Shown here one piece after another: positions 9,090-16,733 of a stretch of DNA of 64,000 nucleotides. The DNA comes from CAG-390 sp045633005. GTDB taxonomy: Bacteria; Bacillota; Clostridia; Oscillospirales; CAG-272. Where the stretch lies: NCBI GenBank assembly GCA_045633005.1, contig JAZQXT010000007.1, forward strand, positions 62,001 through 126,000. Reading direction: 5' to 3'. Position 1 is the stretch's first letter. Each line of letters begins with the position of its first letter. The notes under the pieces were generated by a model that ran no database searches, had not been told where the DNA came from, and was given only the letters and a program-made list of their open reading frames with translations. Both the position numbers and the translations under genes were made by a program.

Positions 9090-9131
9090 AGGGGCTGACG
9101 GCATTTGCCGTCAGCCCCTGTTGACTTTTTT
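9090..9131 (+). terminator. groESL terminator
   Basis: A 13-bp GC-rich perfect stem (9090-9102 with 9107-9119), four-base loop, then GTTGAC and six T at 9125-9131. The T run lies inside the next promoter's spacer, so terminator and promoter overlap. Confidence 0.85.
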
Positions 9132-9149
9132 GGCGGTGCGTGGTATAAT
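9121..9149 (+). promoter_or_regulatory. Promoter of the lipoprotein gene
   Basis: TTGACT at 9121-9126 and TATAAT at 9144-9149, spacing 17, with TGG in front of the -10. The -35 is the first sequence after the groEL terminator stem. Confidence 0.85.
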
Positions 9150-9185
9150 CGTAATACGATTCAAACGCCGAAAGGAATGGCTTTT

Positions 9186-10196
9186 ATGAAAAAAAGAACG
9201 GTTTTTAGTATACTTATTTCGATTTTGCTTACATTTACGCTTGCGGGCTGCTCGGGCGAGAGGCTTGCAAGCTTTGAAAAGGGCTCGGCACGCTCGCACG
9301 TTATACCCGTGGGCGAGTATTGGTACTCCGTTATCGGAGAATACGGCAAGAGCGAAAAGCAGGTTTCGGTCAGCCGCGCCGTTGACGAAATAAACGTCGT
9401 ACACACCGCAGAGGGCGGCGAGCTTTCCTCATTCGTTGCGAGCGACGGCGGCTGTGCTTGGGTGGAGAAGAATGACGATGGGTATTTTTATTATTGTTAT
9501 TCGCTAAAAAACGATAAGGTTAAAAAAATATGCACGTCTGCCGCCGAGGATTGGCAGATGCAAAAGATAGGCATAAGCGGCGAGACCGTTTACTACGCCT
9601 ACGTCGCCTACGCCGACTCGTCTGCGGCGATATATTCCTACGATATGGCAAGCGGCAAGACCGCAGAGCTTTGCGCTCTTACATATGAGGCAGAGGCGAC
9701 GATAGACTGCCTTTCCGTAAGCGGCGGCTATCTTTCGGCGGTCACGCTGAAGGGAGACGGCAGCGTTTTGCTTTCCGTCGAGCTTGCGACGGGCAAAACG
9801 GAGGAGATTTCGCTTGGCGACGGCGTTTCTCGCGTATTTGACGTTGCGTTTGACAGCGTAACGCAGAAACGGGCGCTTTATTTCAGCGATGAAAATCAGG
9901 AAAAGATAGGAGTGCTTGACGGCGGCGAGATAGTTACGCTTGCGGCGTTTTCGCCCATTCAGTTTGCCTACCGCGACGAGATAGACTTTCTTGACGGAAA
10001 GGTATATTGGGTGCGCGAGACCACCGACACCGAGCCGTCCGAGGCAAAGTACGTGCTGGTCTCTTATGATTACGCATCGGGAGACAGCAAGGAATACGAG
10101 AACGTATTTTTCTTCAACGTGAACTCAAACGGACTCATTACTCTCAATTATGACGGAAAAGAGAGCTTCGAGAAGGTCGATTTGTTTAATTATTAA
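9186..10196 (+). CDS. Lipoprotein of unknown function, beta-propeller-like
   Basis: A 336-residue lipoprotein: positive start (MKKR), hydrophobic stretch, and lipobox LAGC with the lipidated Cys at residue 22, so it is anchored to the outer face of the membrane. The rest alternates short beta strands with turns such as GYFYYCYSLKNDKVKKI, AAIYSYDMASGKTAELC and YVLVSYDYASGDSKEYE, a repeat style typical of beta-propeller proteins; this fold is inference. No enzyme motif was seen. ATG at 9186 is chosen over upstream in-frame codons because AAAGGA (9171-9176) is nine bases away and would abut the ATG at 9177. Transcribed alone, between two terminators. Confidence 0.75.
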   Translation: MKKRTVFSILISILLTFTLAGCSGERLASFEKGSARSHVIPVGEYWYSVIGEYGKSEKQVSVSRAVDEINVVHTAEGGELSSFVASDGGCAWVEKNDDGYFYYCYSLKNDKVKKICTSAAEDWQMQKIGISGETVYYAYVAYADSSAAIYSYDMASGKTAELCALTYEAEATIDCLSVSGGYLSAVTLKGDGSVLLSVELATGKTEEISLGDGVSRVFDVAFDSVTQKRALYFSDENQEKIGVLDGGEIVTLAAFSPIQFAYRDEIDFLDGKVYWVRETTDTEPSEAKYVLVSYDYASGDSKEYENVFFFNVNSNGLITLNYDGKESFEKVDLFNY

Positions 10197-10219
10197 ACTG
10201 AAATTTGTTTATATTGCAC

Positions 10220-10256
10220 AAAAACGGAAACATCTTTTAGAATGTTTCCGTTTTTT
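10220..10256 (+). terminator. Terminator after the lipoprotein gene
   Basis: A 14-bp perfect stem (10220-10233 with 10242-10255), eight-base loop, and T6 at 10251-10256. The next promoter begins two bases later. Confidence 0.92.
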
Positions 10257-10257
10257 C

Positions 10258-10286
10258 TTGACAAAAAATCTTTGCGGTGTTATAAT
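10258..10286 (+). promoter_or_regulatory. Promoter of the dockerin-EEP gene
   Basis: TTGACA (10258-10263), 17 bp, TATAAT (10281-10286), both consensus, with TGT before the -10. It immediately follows the previous terminator. Confidence 0.93.
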
Positions 10287-10323
10287 AAGCTGTATTGAAG
10301 ATCAAATTTAGGAGGGATCAATA

Positions 10324-12051
10324 ATGAAAAGAACAGTCTCATTGCTTCTAAGCATTATTACGGTGATTTCCCTTTTCGTAGGAACCGTTACCTTCGGTTC
10401 TGTCGGCGCATCTGCCGCTTATATGGTGGGTGACGTTGACGGCGACGGAAAAATAGGAAATAATGACTATCTCGCGCTCAAATCGGGTATTCAGACGAAT
10501 GCGGAATATTCGGGTACACAGCGCATTTTTGCCGACCTTAACGGCGACGGCGTGGTTACGAGCGTTGACGTTATGATGATGGTGGGCTACATCAATGGAA
10601 CCGTTACCTCGCTTGCGACGGCTATAGACCCCGGATACGACGAAGTGTACGATTACGTTACTATAGTTAAGGACTCTAACCTTACTTACAACGCAGGACA
10701 CGACTCTACGGGCGGCACCGCTACCGTTACGGATTCGGGTGCAGGCGTTACTTTGGTTGCGGACTCCGATACGACCGACGAGTATTGGGAGCTGAGCCTC
10801 GGCGGCGAGGTTATTGACGCTAACAAGAAATACACGGTAATATTCAAGCTTCAGAACAGCGTTTCCAACGTTGGCGTAGGCTGCGTAAAGGATAAGCTTA
10901 TCAAGGACGAGGCGGGCAACACCCACCACGGCATCAATACCTTCTACGGCAACTACACCTACGATAGCAGTTCCAAGGCTAAAACCCTTAGATACAGACG
11001 CGGTCTTTACGAGATAAGCGATACCCGCGACGGCGGCACTCGCAAGTCGTTCCCGTACTCCACCTCTTACGTTGACGACGGCTACGTTACGCTCAAGCTC
11101 ACCGCAGAGTATAACGGCACTACGTTTATAAGCACTCTCTACGCTCTTAACACGAGCTATGAGTGGAAAAAGGTCACAAGCGAGCCCGTAGGCTTCTCCG
11201 CAGGCAACACCTTCGGACTTTACTTCCTCTTCGGAAGCGAGGCAGGCTCTGTCATTAAGCTCAAGGACGTTGCGTATACTATCGAGGATCTCGGCACGTC
11301 CGTAACTCCTGAATATCCCACTATTGATATTATTGATTTCAACGTTTGGACGAACCATTCAGGCTCTTACGGAACGTCGACTACTAACTGGATAAAGAGC
11401 GAATACAGCCCCGACCTTATGGGCTTCCAGGAGGTTGACTCAGGTTGGTATTCCAAGCTCAAGAGTGCCTTTAGTACAGACTACGGTTACACAGGCGAGT
11501 TCAGAACGTCCAGCGGCGGCGAGGCAGGTCCCGTATTCTACAAGAAGAGCGTATTTACTCTCCTTGATGACGGTACGTATTGGCTCACCAGCACGCCCAA
11601 TACGGTATCGAAGATATCTTCCTCGGCATATTACCGCATAATGACCTACACTCTCCTGTATCACAAGGAATCGGGCAACATTATCAAGTACACCAATACC
11701 CACCTTGATAATGAATCAAGCTCTGCTCGTCAGCAACAGGCAAGCTACCTTAACACTTACATAAATGAGCTTCCGAGCTACGTTTCCATCGTAACGGGTG
11801 ACTTTAACGAGCAGCCCAGCGGCACCGTATTTTCAAAGATGACGAACACGTACGGCTATTCGAGCCTTGCAAAGATCGCCGAAACTACCGACGGTCAAAG
11901 CCATAAGACGTACGAGGATGGTCAAATTTACGACTATATCTTCATCAAGGATAAGGCTCGCATCAAGGCGCTGGTCTACGATGTGCGCACGGCGATAGAG
12001 GCGAATTCCGACCACTATCCTCTCTACGGAAAGTTCCAGCTTATCAACTAA
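10324..12051 (+). CDS. Secreted protein: N-terminal dockerin-like repeats plus EEP-fold hydrolase domain
   Basis: A 575-residue exported protein. Signal peptide about residues 1-31 (cleavage near SASAA). Residues 36-92 hold two dockerin-type calcium repeats: GDVDGDGKIGNNDYLALKSG and ADLNGDGVVTSVDVMMMVGY, with the D-x-D/N-x-D-G pattern. Residues about 100-325 form a beta-rich module I do not recognise, perhaps a carbohydrate-binding jelly roll. From about 334 to the end is an endonuclease/exonuclease/phosphatase fold: IIDFNVW, GFQEVD, NTHLDN, VTGDFNE and the final SDHYPLYGKF, which supply the metal and catalytic residues. Its substrate (nucleic acid, phosphodiester or lipid) cannot be told. 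Dockerins usually sit at the C-terminus, so this order is unusual. AGGAGG precedes the ATG. Confidence 0.85.
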   Translation: MKRTVSLLLSIITVISLFVGTVTFGSVGASAAYMVGDVDGDGKIGNNDYLALKSGIQTNAEYSGTQRIFADLNGDGVVTSVDVMMMVGYINGTVTSLATAIDPGYDEVYDYVTIVKDSNLTYNAGHDSTGGTATVTDSGAGVTLVADSDTTDEYWELSLGGEVIDANKKYTVIFKLQNSVSNVGVGCVKDKLIKDEAGNTHHGINTFYGNYTYDSSSKAKTLRYRRGLYEISDTRDGGTRKSFPYSTSYVDDGYVTLKLTAEYNGTTFISTLYALNTSYEWKKVTSEPVGFSAGNTFGLYFLFGSEAGSVIKLKDVAYTIEDLGTSVTPEYPTIDIIDFNVWTNHSGSYGTSTTNWIKSEYSPDLMGFQEVDSGWYSKLKSAFSTDYGYTGEFRTSSGGEAGPVFYKKSVFTLLDDGTYWLTSTPNTVSKISSSAYYRIMTYTLLYHKESGNIIKYTNTHLDNESSSARQQQASYLNTYINELPSYVSIVTGDFNEQPSGTVFSKMTNTYGYSSLAKIAETTDGQSHKTYEDGQIYDYIFIKDKARIKALVYDVRTAIEANSDHYPLYGKFQLIN

Positions 12052-12065
12052 AAATTGTACAAACA

Positions 12066-12099
12066 GACGGCGTTTTCTTTCGGAAGCGCCGTCGTTTTT
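12066..12099 (+). terminator. Terminator after the dockerin-EEP gene
   Basis: A 7-bp GC-rich stem (12066-12072 with 12087-12093), 14-base loop, then five T at 12095-12099. Confidence 0.8.
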
Positions 12100-12119
12100 G
12101 GTAAATTTGACAAAAAATC

Positions 12120-12148
12120 TTGACAACTTCAAAAGTGCGTGATATAAT
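12120..12148 (+). promoter_or_regulatory. Promoter of the dockerin-DUF4886 gene
   Basis: TTGACA (12120-12125), 17 bp, TATAAT (12143-12148), with TGA before the -10. A second TTGACA lies 13 bases upstream (12107-12112), and TTGACAAAAAATCTT is shared with the promoter at 10258. Confidence 0.92.
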
Positions 12149-12187
12149 AAAATGAATTTATATACAAATTTTATAAGGGGAATAAAG

Positions 12188-13681
12188 ATGAAAAGAATCA
12201 TAGCTTTTGTGCTTACTATCGTTATGGCTCTGTCATGTATTGCCGTTTGCGCGTCAGCCGCCTCGGTGGGACTTGGCGACATCGACGGAAACGGCGCTCT
12301 TGACGGCGCGGATTACGTCGGGATAAAGGAAAGACTTATGAGCGGAGCGGAGCTTTCCGCGAACGAAAGGATACTTGCGGATGTTAACCGTGACGGCGTT
12401 GTTTCAAGCGCCGACGTCGTTACCGTCGTTGCCACCGTTCGCGGCGAGGTAAGGTTGCCCGTACACTCTTACGATAACGCGTGCGATAAGACCTGCAATA
12501 CCTGCTCCTACGAGCGCACGGTTGGCGACCACGCTTATGATAGCGCGACAGACTACGTTTGCAATAATTGCGGAGCGTCAAGGGGACTTGTGGTCGGAAT
12601 AAACGCGCGCCGCATCGGTGACGGATACGCGGAGCGCATCAAGTCCGAATTCGAGGAACATATGAAGGCTCGCGGTCTCTCCTGCACCGTAACGTACACC
12701 TCGCTCGGTGATAGCACGACGAGCGCCGCACAGCTCGGCACTCTCGTCACGGCGGCGGGCAATATCGACGTTCTGCTTGCCGCAGGTAATAACGTTGATT
12801 CCGCATCGGGAAGCGCTCTTACGATAAAGGAAAAGGCGTACCACGTCGTCAGATATAACGACGACGGTTCTCGCTACGCCGCAAGGCTTACGGATAATCC
12901 GCTTGCGGAAACGTTCTACGATTTCGTTACGGGTCAGTTCAAGCCCGAACCCATCCGCAGCAAGACCGATACGCTCGACATCCTCTTTATCGGTAACAGC
13001 TTTACCTACTATAACGATATGCCTACCGCATATTTTGCACCAATATGCAAAGAGGGCGGCTACAAGGTAAACGTTACGTCTATTACAAACGGTGGACATT
13101 ATCTTTACGAGTTTGCCGATCCTAACGATACCTACGGCGCACAGGTAAAGACCGCGCTGACCAACAATAAATACGATATAGTTATCATTCAGGATCAGAG
13201 CAGAGGTCCTATCGTGTACCCGACGAAATTCTACAACGCAGCTCGCACCCTTGCGGCCATGGTCAAGGCTAACGGCGCTGAGCTCTACCTCTATTCGACT
13301 TGGGGCTACAAGGAAGGCTATTCAAAGCTTTCGGAATGCGGCGGAACTACCGAGATAATGGAAATGAAGCTCCGCGCGGCTTACAGCGCAATAGCTGAGG
13401 AGATCGGCGCAAAGCTGGTTTATGCGGGCGTTGCAATGCTTGACATCCACCAGAACACCACGATAAACGTTTATCAGGACGACCTCTTCCATCCGCGTCC
13501 CGCGGGTTCGCTCACCGTTGCGTATACCTTCTACGCTACGCTGTTTGGCGAGGACCCCAGAGGCTTGACGTTTACTGGCGGTCTTACCGAGGCTAACGTT
13601 GCAAAGTTCAGACAAGCGGCGTTTGAGGCGGCGTTCTACCCCAATCCCGTAGATCCAAACTACGTTACCACGACAAAGTAA
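12188..13681 (+). CDS. Secreted protein: dockerin-like repeats, Cys-rich motif and DUF4886 (SGNH-like) domain
   Basis: A 497-residue exported protein. Signal peptide about 1-25. Dockerin-like repeats at about 30-85 (GDIDGNGALDGADYVGIK and ADVNRDGVVSSADVVTVV). A Cys-rich spacer (C99, C103, C106 and C125, C128) matches the HxYDNACDxxCNxC units common in gut Clostridia. Residues about 134-250 are an unrecognised alpha/beta stretch. From about 260 comes a DUF4886 domain: FIGNSFT with G269-N270-S271 like SGNH block I, and DDLFHP with D432 and H435 like the catalytic Asp-His block V, suggesting an esterase or lipase acting outside the cell. ATG at 12188 follows AAGGGG; the upstream Met at 12152 has no ribosome site. 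Same modular plan as its neighbour. Confidence 0.83.
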   Translation: MKRIIAFVLTIVMALSCIAVCASAASVGLGDIDGNGALDGADYVGIKERLMSGAELSANERILADVNRDGVVSSADVVTVVATVRGEVRLPVHSYDNACDKTCNTCSYERTVGDHAYDSATDYVCNNCGASRGLVVGINARRIGDGYAERIKSEFEEHMKARGLSCTVTYTSLGDSTTSAAQLGTLVTAAGNIDVLLAAGNNVDSASGSALTIKEKAYHVVRYNDDGSRYAARLTDNPLAETFYDFVTGQFKPEPIRSKTDTLDILFIGNSFTYYNDMPTAYFAPICKEGGYKVNVTSITNGGHYLYEFADPNDTYGAQVKTALTNNKYDIVIIQDQSRGPIVYPTKFYNAARTLAAMVKANGAELYLYSTWGYKEGYSKLSECGGTTEIMEMKLRAAYSAIAEEIGAKLVYAGVAMLDIHQNTTINVYQDDLFHPRPAGSLTVAYTFYATLFGEDPRGLTFTGGLTEANVAKFRQAAFEAAFYPNPVDPNYVTTTK

Positions 13682-13700
13682 CGGCAAATAAATAACCACG

Positions 13701-13732
13701 AAAGCGGCGTTCTTCGGAATGCCGCTTTTTTG
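13701..13732 (+). terminator. Terminator after the DUF4886 gene
   Basis: A 12-bp stem (13701-13712 with 13717-13728; one G-T pair) closed by a C(UUCG)G tetraloop, with T6 overlapping and following the 3' arm. Confidence 0.9.
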
Positions 13733-13734
13733 TA

Positions 13735-13763
13735 GCATAAAATTCAACATCCGAGGAAAAATA
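13735..13763 (+). promoter_or_regulatory. Candidate sigma-F/sigma-G promoter for spoVAD
   Basis: GCATA (13735-13739), 15 bp, then GGAAAAATA (13755-13763). This follows the forespore sigma pattern (GYATA and a G-rich, A-rich -10) known for the spoVA operon. No sigma-A promoter was seen here. Inference from pattern only. Confidence 0.5.
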
Positions 13764-13790
13764 TAAACAGCAAATAAAATGGAGGCTCGG

Positions 13791-14798
13791 ATGGGCAGAA
13801 AAGCAATAAGCACGCGCGGAGCGTGCGTGTTAGCCGCCGCATCGGCGGTAGGAAAAAAAGAATTTGAAGGGCCGCTTGGGGATAAATTTGACGTGCACGA
13901 CGTGACCGACCGCTTTGGAGCGCCGACGTTTGAGCAGTCGGAAAGCGAGATGCAGCGCATAGCGCTCGGTCTGGCGCTCGGCAAGGCGGGGGTGAGTGCC
14001 AACGCGCTTGACGCGCTTTTTGCGGGAGACCTCTTAAATCAATGTGTCGGCTCGGCGTTTGGCTTGCTTGAATACGACGTGCCGTATTTCGGACTTTACG
14101 GCGCGTGCTCCACGGCGGCGGAGGGACTCTTACTGTCCTCGATGCTCGTTTCAAGCGGAGTGCTTGACCTCGCCGCCGCCGTCACATCGTCGCACAACGC
14201 GGCGGCGGAGCGGCAATACCGCAATCCGCTTGAATACGGCGGTCAGCGCACGCCCACGTCACAATGGACGGTCACGGGCGCGGCAGCTTTCGTAGTCGGA
14301 AGGGGCGGCACGCCTCTTGCAGAGATCACCGACGTGATGCCCGGCATTGTCGTGGAAAAGGGAATTGCGGACGCGAACAATATGGGCGCGGCTATGGCTC
14401 CCGCCGCGCTTGATACCTTGCTCGCGTATTTTGAAGCCACGGGCAAGGCTCCGTGCGATTTCGACGGAATATACACGGGTGACCTCGGCGCGGAGGGAAG
14501 CTCCATACTTGGCGAGTTGCTTGAAGCGTCGGGCGTAAGCTGCGTGGATAAGCTCTTCGATTGCGGCGTGATGATATACGACCGCAAGCGGCAGGACGTT
14601 CACGCGGGCGGATCGGGTTGCGGTTGCTCTGCGGTAGTTGCCGCGGCGCATCTTCTGCCCGATCTTTGCGCGGGCAAGCAAAAAAGCATACTTTTCATCG
14701 GCACGGGCGCGATGATGAGCCCGTCAAGCTCAAAGCAGGGCAACGCGATACCCGCCGTCGCGCACCTCGTTCATCTTACTGGAAGGGGGAGGGAATAA
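13791..14798 (+). CDS. spoVAD: Stage V sporulation protein AD
   Basis: A 335-residue thiolase-fold protein that binds dipicolinic acid and helps its import into the forespore through the SpoVA channel. Recognised by its path of conserved blocks: ATDRFGA-like VTDRFGAPTFEQSE near 40, GDLLNQC near 80, FGLYGACSTAAEGL near 100, and the ending GAMMSPSSSKQGNAIPAVAHLV. Normal length. The start at 13791 is preferred because GGAGG (13781-13785) lies five bases before it; the upstream ATG at 13779 overlaps that site. It overlaps spoVAEB by one base (TAATG). The usual first partner spoVAC is not upstream; the preceding gene is unrelated and separated by a terminator. Confidence 0.96.
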   Translation: MGRKAISTRGACVLAAASAVGKKEFEGPLGDKFDVHDVTDRFGAPTFEQSESEMQRIALGLALGKAGVSANALDALFAGDLLNQCVGSAFGLLEYDVPYFGLYGACSTAAEGLLLSSMLVSSGVLDLAAAVTSSHNAAAERQYRNPLEYGGQRTPTSQWTVTGAAAFVVGRGGTPLAEITDVMPGIVVEKGIADANNMGAAMAPAALDTLLAYFEATGKAPCDFDGIYTGDLGAEGSSILGELLEASGVSCVDKLFDCGVMIYDRKRQDVHAGGSGCGCSAVVAAAHLLPDLCAGKQKSILFIGTGAMMSPSSSKQGNAIPAVAHLVHLTGRGRE

Positions 14799-15154
14799 TG
14801 GACTATATACGCGCTTTTTTGGTCGGCGGCGCGATATGCGTCATCGCGCAGATATTTATCGACCGCACGAAGCTAACACCCGCGCGAATACTCGTCGGCT
14901 ACGTCGTCGCGGGCGTGATACTCGGCGCGCTCGGCATCTATCCGCACCTTATCGAATTTGCGGGCGCGGGCGCAAGCGTTCCGCTTTCGGGCTTTGGAAA
15001 CGTGATAGCCGAGGGCATGCGCAAGGCGATTGCGGAGCGCGGCTTTCTCGGAATATTCACGGGAAGTCTCAGCGCCGCCGCGGGCGGCACAGCCGCGGCA
15101 CTCGTCTTTGCCTTTGTTGCCGCTTGCTTTGCGCGAAGCAAGCCGAAATCGTAA
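14798..15154 (+). CDS. spoVAE: Stage V sporulation protein AE (AEB type)
   Basis: A 118-residue membrane protein of the SpoVA dipicolinate channel, with about three or four hydrophobic segments (FLVGGAICVIAQIFID, ARILVGYVVAGVILGALG, GFLGIFTGSLSAAAGG, AALVFAFVAACFA). Length equals the short SpoVAEB form (about 116 residues). ATG at 14798 shares a base with the spoVAD stop, and GGGGGAGGG upstream is its ribosome site, so the two are translationally coupled. Expressed in the forespore if the upstream candidate promoter is real. Confidence 0.95.
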   Translation: MDYIRAFLVGGAICVIAQIFIDRTKLTPARILVGYVVAGVILGALGIYPHLIEFAGAGASVPLSGFGNVIAEGMRKAIAERGFLGIFTGSLSAAAGGTAAALVFAFVAACFARSKPKS

Positions 15155-15194
15155 AAGAAAAGCCGCAGAAGTCTGCGGCTTTTCTTGCTTTTTT
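15155..15194 (+). terminator. Terminator after spoVAEB
   Basis: A 14-bp perfect stem (15155-15168 with 15173-15186), AAGT loop, followed by GC and T6 at 15189-15194. Confidence 0.92.
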
Positions 15195-15213
15195 CCGCGG
15201 AGCGTGGTAAAAT
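15185..15213 (+). promoter_or_regulatory. Promoter of the YdcF-like gene
   Basis: TTGCTT (15185-15190), 17 bp, TAAAAT (15208-15213) with TGG before the -10. The -35 lies in the terminator tail. Confidence 0.6.
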
Positions 15214-15233
15214 AAAGAAAAGAGGTGTTGAGT

Positions 15234-15974
15234 ATGAAAAAAATTCGAAAAATATTGATAATAGCACTCGGCGGCATCGTTTTTATTAACGCCGTTGCCG
15301 TTTCGTTTTTGCAAAACGCCAACGCGGGACTTTTTGCAACCTACGCGCTCGGACTTTTCTTGATATTCGTGGGCGTGTTTTTTGATAAATTGCTTGAAAA
15401 AATTCCCAAATGGCTGAAAATATCGTTTTTGTCAGCCGTCGGCGTGGCGGTGGCGTTCATTTGCGTGCTGTTCATCTACGGAGACTGCGATAACGTTACT
15501 TACTCCGAGGATGCCGTTATAGTGCTTGGTGCGGGCATACGGGGCGAGGAGCCAACCGAAACGCTTGCCAAAAGACTTGACATGGCGATTGAGTATCATA
15601 AAAAGAACCCCGACGCCGTGATAGTGGTGAGCGGCGGTCAGGGGCAAAACGAGGATATTACCGAGGCACTTGCTATGGAGCGATATCTCGTTGCCGCGGG
15701 CGTGGCGGCGGATAAAATAATAAAGGAGGAGCGCTCGACGAGTACGGCGGAGAATTTCACCTATTCCAAGGAGCTGCTCGACTCGCATTTTGACGGTGAG
15801 TACAGCGTGGCGTTTATAACCAACGATTTTCATATCATGCGCGCCGCCCTTGCCGCATCGCGCAGCGGCTACGCGGGCGCAACGCACGCCCACTCGTCCA
15901 CGGCGTTTTATACCTTCCTCCCCAATACTCTGCGCGAATGCCTCGCATTCGTCAAATATCTCGTTTTTCCGTAA
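15234..15974 (+). CDS. YdcF/SanA/ElyC family membrane protein (DUF218)
   Basis: A 246-residue protein with two or three N-terminal membrane segments (about residues 6-80) and a C-terminal DUF218 domain: AVIVLGAGIRGEEPTETL, VIVVSGGQGQNEDITEA, ERSTSTAENFTYSKELL and FITNDFHIMRAALAA are the family blocks, with conserved Gly, Glu-Ser-x-T-x-E-N and His residues forming the presumed site. Family members are linked to envelope metabolism and vancomycin sensitivity, but the reaction is not settled. ATG at 15234 is used because AGAGGTG lies six bases upstream; GTG and TTG codons at 15225 and 15228 overlap that site. Single-gene unit. Confidence 0.88.
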   Translation: MKKIRKILIIALGGIVFINAVAVSFLQNANAGLFATYALGLFLIFVGVFFDKLLEKIPKWLKISFLSAVGVAVAFICVLFIYGDCDNVTYSEDAVIVLGAGIRGEEPTETLAKRLDMAIEYHKKNPDAVIVVSGGQGQNEDITEALAMERYLVAAGVAADKIIKEERSTSTAENFTYSKELLDSHFDGEYSVAFITNDFHIMRAALAASRSGYAGATHAHSSTAFYTFLPNTLRECLAFVKYLVFP

Positions 15975-15998
15975 AAGTAATGTATTAACAAAAATGCG

Positions 15999-16024
15999 AT
16001 TTTAGGTTGACAATATCCTAAAAT
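15999..16024 (+). promoter_or_regulatory. Candidate Phd operator
   Basis: A perfect 8-bp inverted repeat, ATTTTAGG (15999-16006) and CCTAAAAT (16017-16024), separated by ten bases, wraps the -35 of the phd/doc promoter. Phd-type antitoxins repress their own operon from such palindromes. Function is inferred from position. Confidence 0.65.
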
Positions 16025-16035
16025 TTGTGTATAAT
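16007..16035 (+). promoter_or_regulatory. phd/doc promoter
   Basis: TTGACA (16007-16012), 17 bp, TATAAT (16030-16035). Both elements are consensus; the -35 lies between the arms of the inverted repeat. Confidence 0.9.
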
Positions 16036-16067
16036 ATTGTTGTGATATCAATATGGAGGTAACTGTA

Positions 16068-16310
16068 ATGAATTTGAATACTAATCAGATAGTTTCGATT
16101 TCCGAGGCAAACCAGAACTTTTCCCGCGTGGCGAGAATGGCTGACAAGCACGGAGAGCTTTATATTTTCAAAAACAACAAACCAAAATACAAGCTGGTGG
16201 ATATTGAGCACGATACCGCCATCGAAATGACCGACGACGAGAAAATAGATTTTGTTGCGGCGAGAATTTTGAGGATGTACCGCCCTGCATTCGAGGAGCT
16301 TGCTAAATGA
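16068..16310 (+). CDS. phd: Phd/YefM family antitoxin
   Basis: An 80-residue antitoxin. The N-terminal half has the Phd/YefM fold pattern (NQIVSISEANQNFSRVARMADKHGELYIFKNNKPKYKLVD), which dimerises and binds DNA; the C-terminal tail (about 50-80) would bind and block the Doc toxin. GGAGGT at 16055-16060 serves ATG 16068; the ATG at 16053 overlaps that site. It overlaps the toxin gene by four bases (ATGA), the usual arrangement that couples their translation. Probably self-regulated through the palindrome on its promoter. Confidence 0.9.
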   Translation: MNLNTNQIVSISEANQNFSRVARMADKHGELYIFKNNKPKYKLVDIEHDTAIEMTDDEKIDFVAARILRMYRPAFEELAK

Positions 16311-16684
16311 TAAAATTCAGTCAGGAAAAGGTGCTTTTGTTGCACAAGCTTATCACCGAAGAAACGGGTGGAGATCCAAGCGTAAGAGACCTTGCGCTTC
16401 TGAACAGCGCGCTCGAATCGGCGTTTGCTATCTTTGACGGCAAAGAACTTTATCCAACCAAGCAAGAAAAGGGCGCGCGCATCGGCTTTTCGCTTATTTC
16501 AAACCACGCTTTCGTGGACGGAAATAAAAGAATAGGAATGTACGTGCTTTTGACTTTTCTTGAAACCAACGGAATCAAGCTGCGCCCCACTAACGCAGAG
16601 GTCGCGCGTGTCGGTCTTGCCGTTGCGGCGGGCGAGATGAAATATCAGGAGCTGCTTGAATGGATATTAGAAAATGAGGCGTGA
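16307..16684 (+). CDS. doc: Doc-type Fic toxin
   Basis: A 125-residue death-on-curing protein of the Fic superfamily. The active-site motif HAFVDGNKR runs from H67 to R75 (consensus HxFx[D/N]GNKR), and length matches Doc (about 126). Doc phosphorylates elongation factor EF-Tu and stops translation until Phd neutralises it; Fic relatives instead transfer AMP. The single-domain size and Phd partner favour Doc. No sign of mutation or truncation, so the pair looks functional. The tuf gene of this organism, the likely target, is in the same window (58.3 kb). Confidence 0.92.
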   Translation: MIKFSQEKVLLLHKLITEETGGDPSVRDLALLNSALESAFAIFDGKELYPTKQEKGARIGFSLISNHAFVDGNKRIGMYVLLTFLETNGIKLRPTNAEVARVGLAVAAGEMKYQELLEWILENEA

Positions 16685-16733
16685 TATCGCAATAGCTTAT
16701 TACTTTCAAATCAATTTTCACAGCAGAAATAAC

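Noticed and set aside
9105..9185. Longer start of the lipoprotein gene
   Set aside because: It would start inside the groEL terminator stem and put the lipobox far from the N-terminus.
10324..13681. Cellulosome gene cluster
   Set aside because: There are dockerin-like repeats but no cohesin, scaffoldin or glycoside hydrolase in the window.
14561..14797. Longer reading frame for spoVAEB
   Set aside because: The extension lies inside spoVAD in another frame; the ATG at 14798 has a strong ribosome site and gives the family length.
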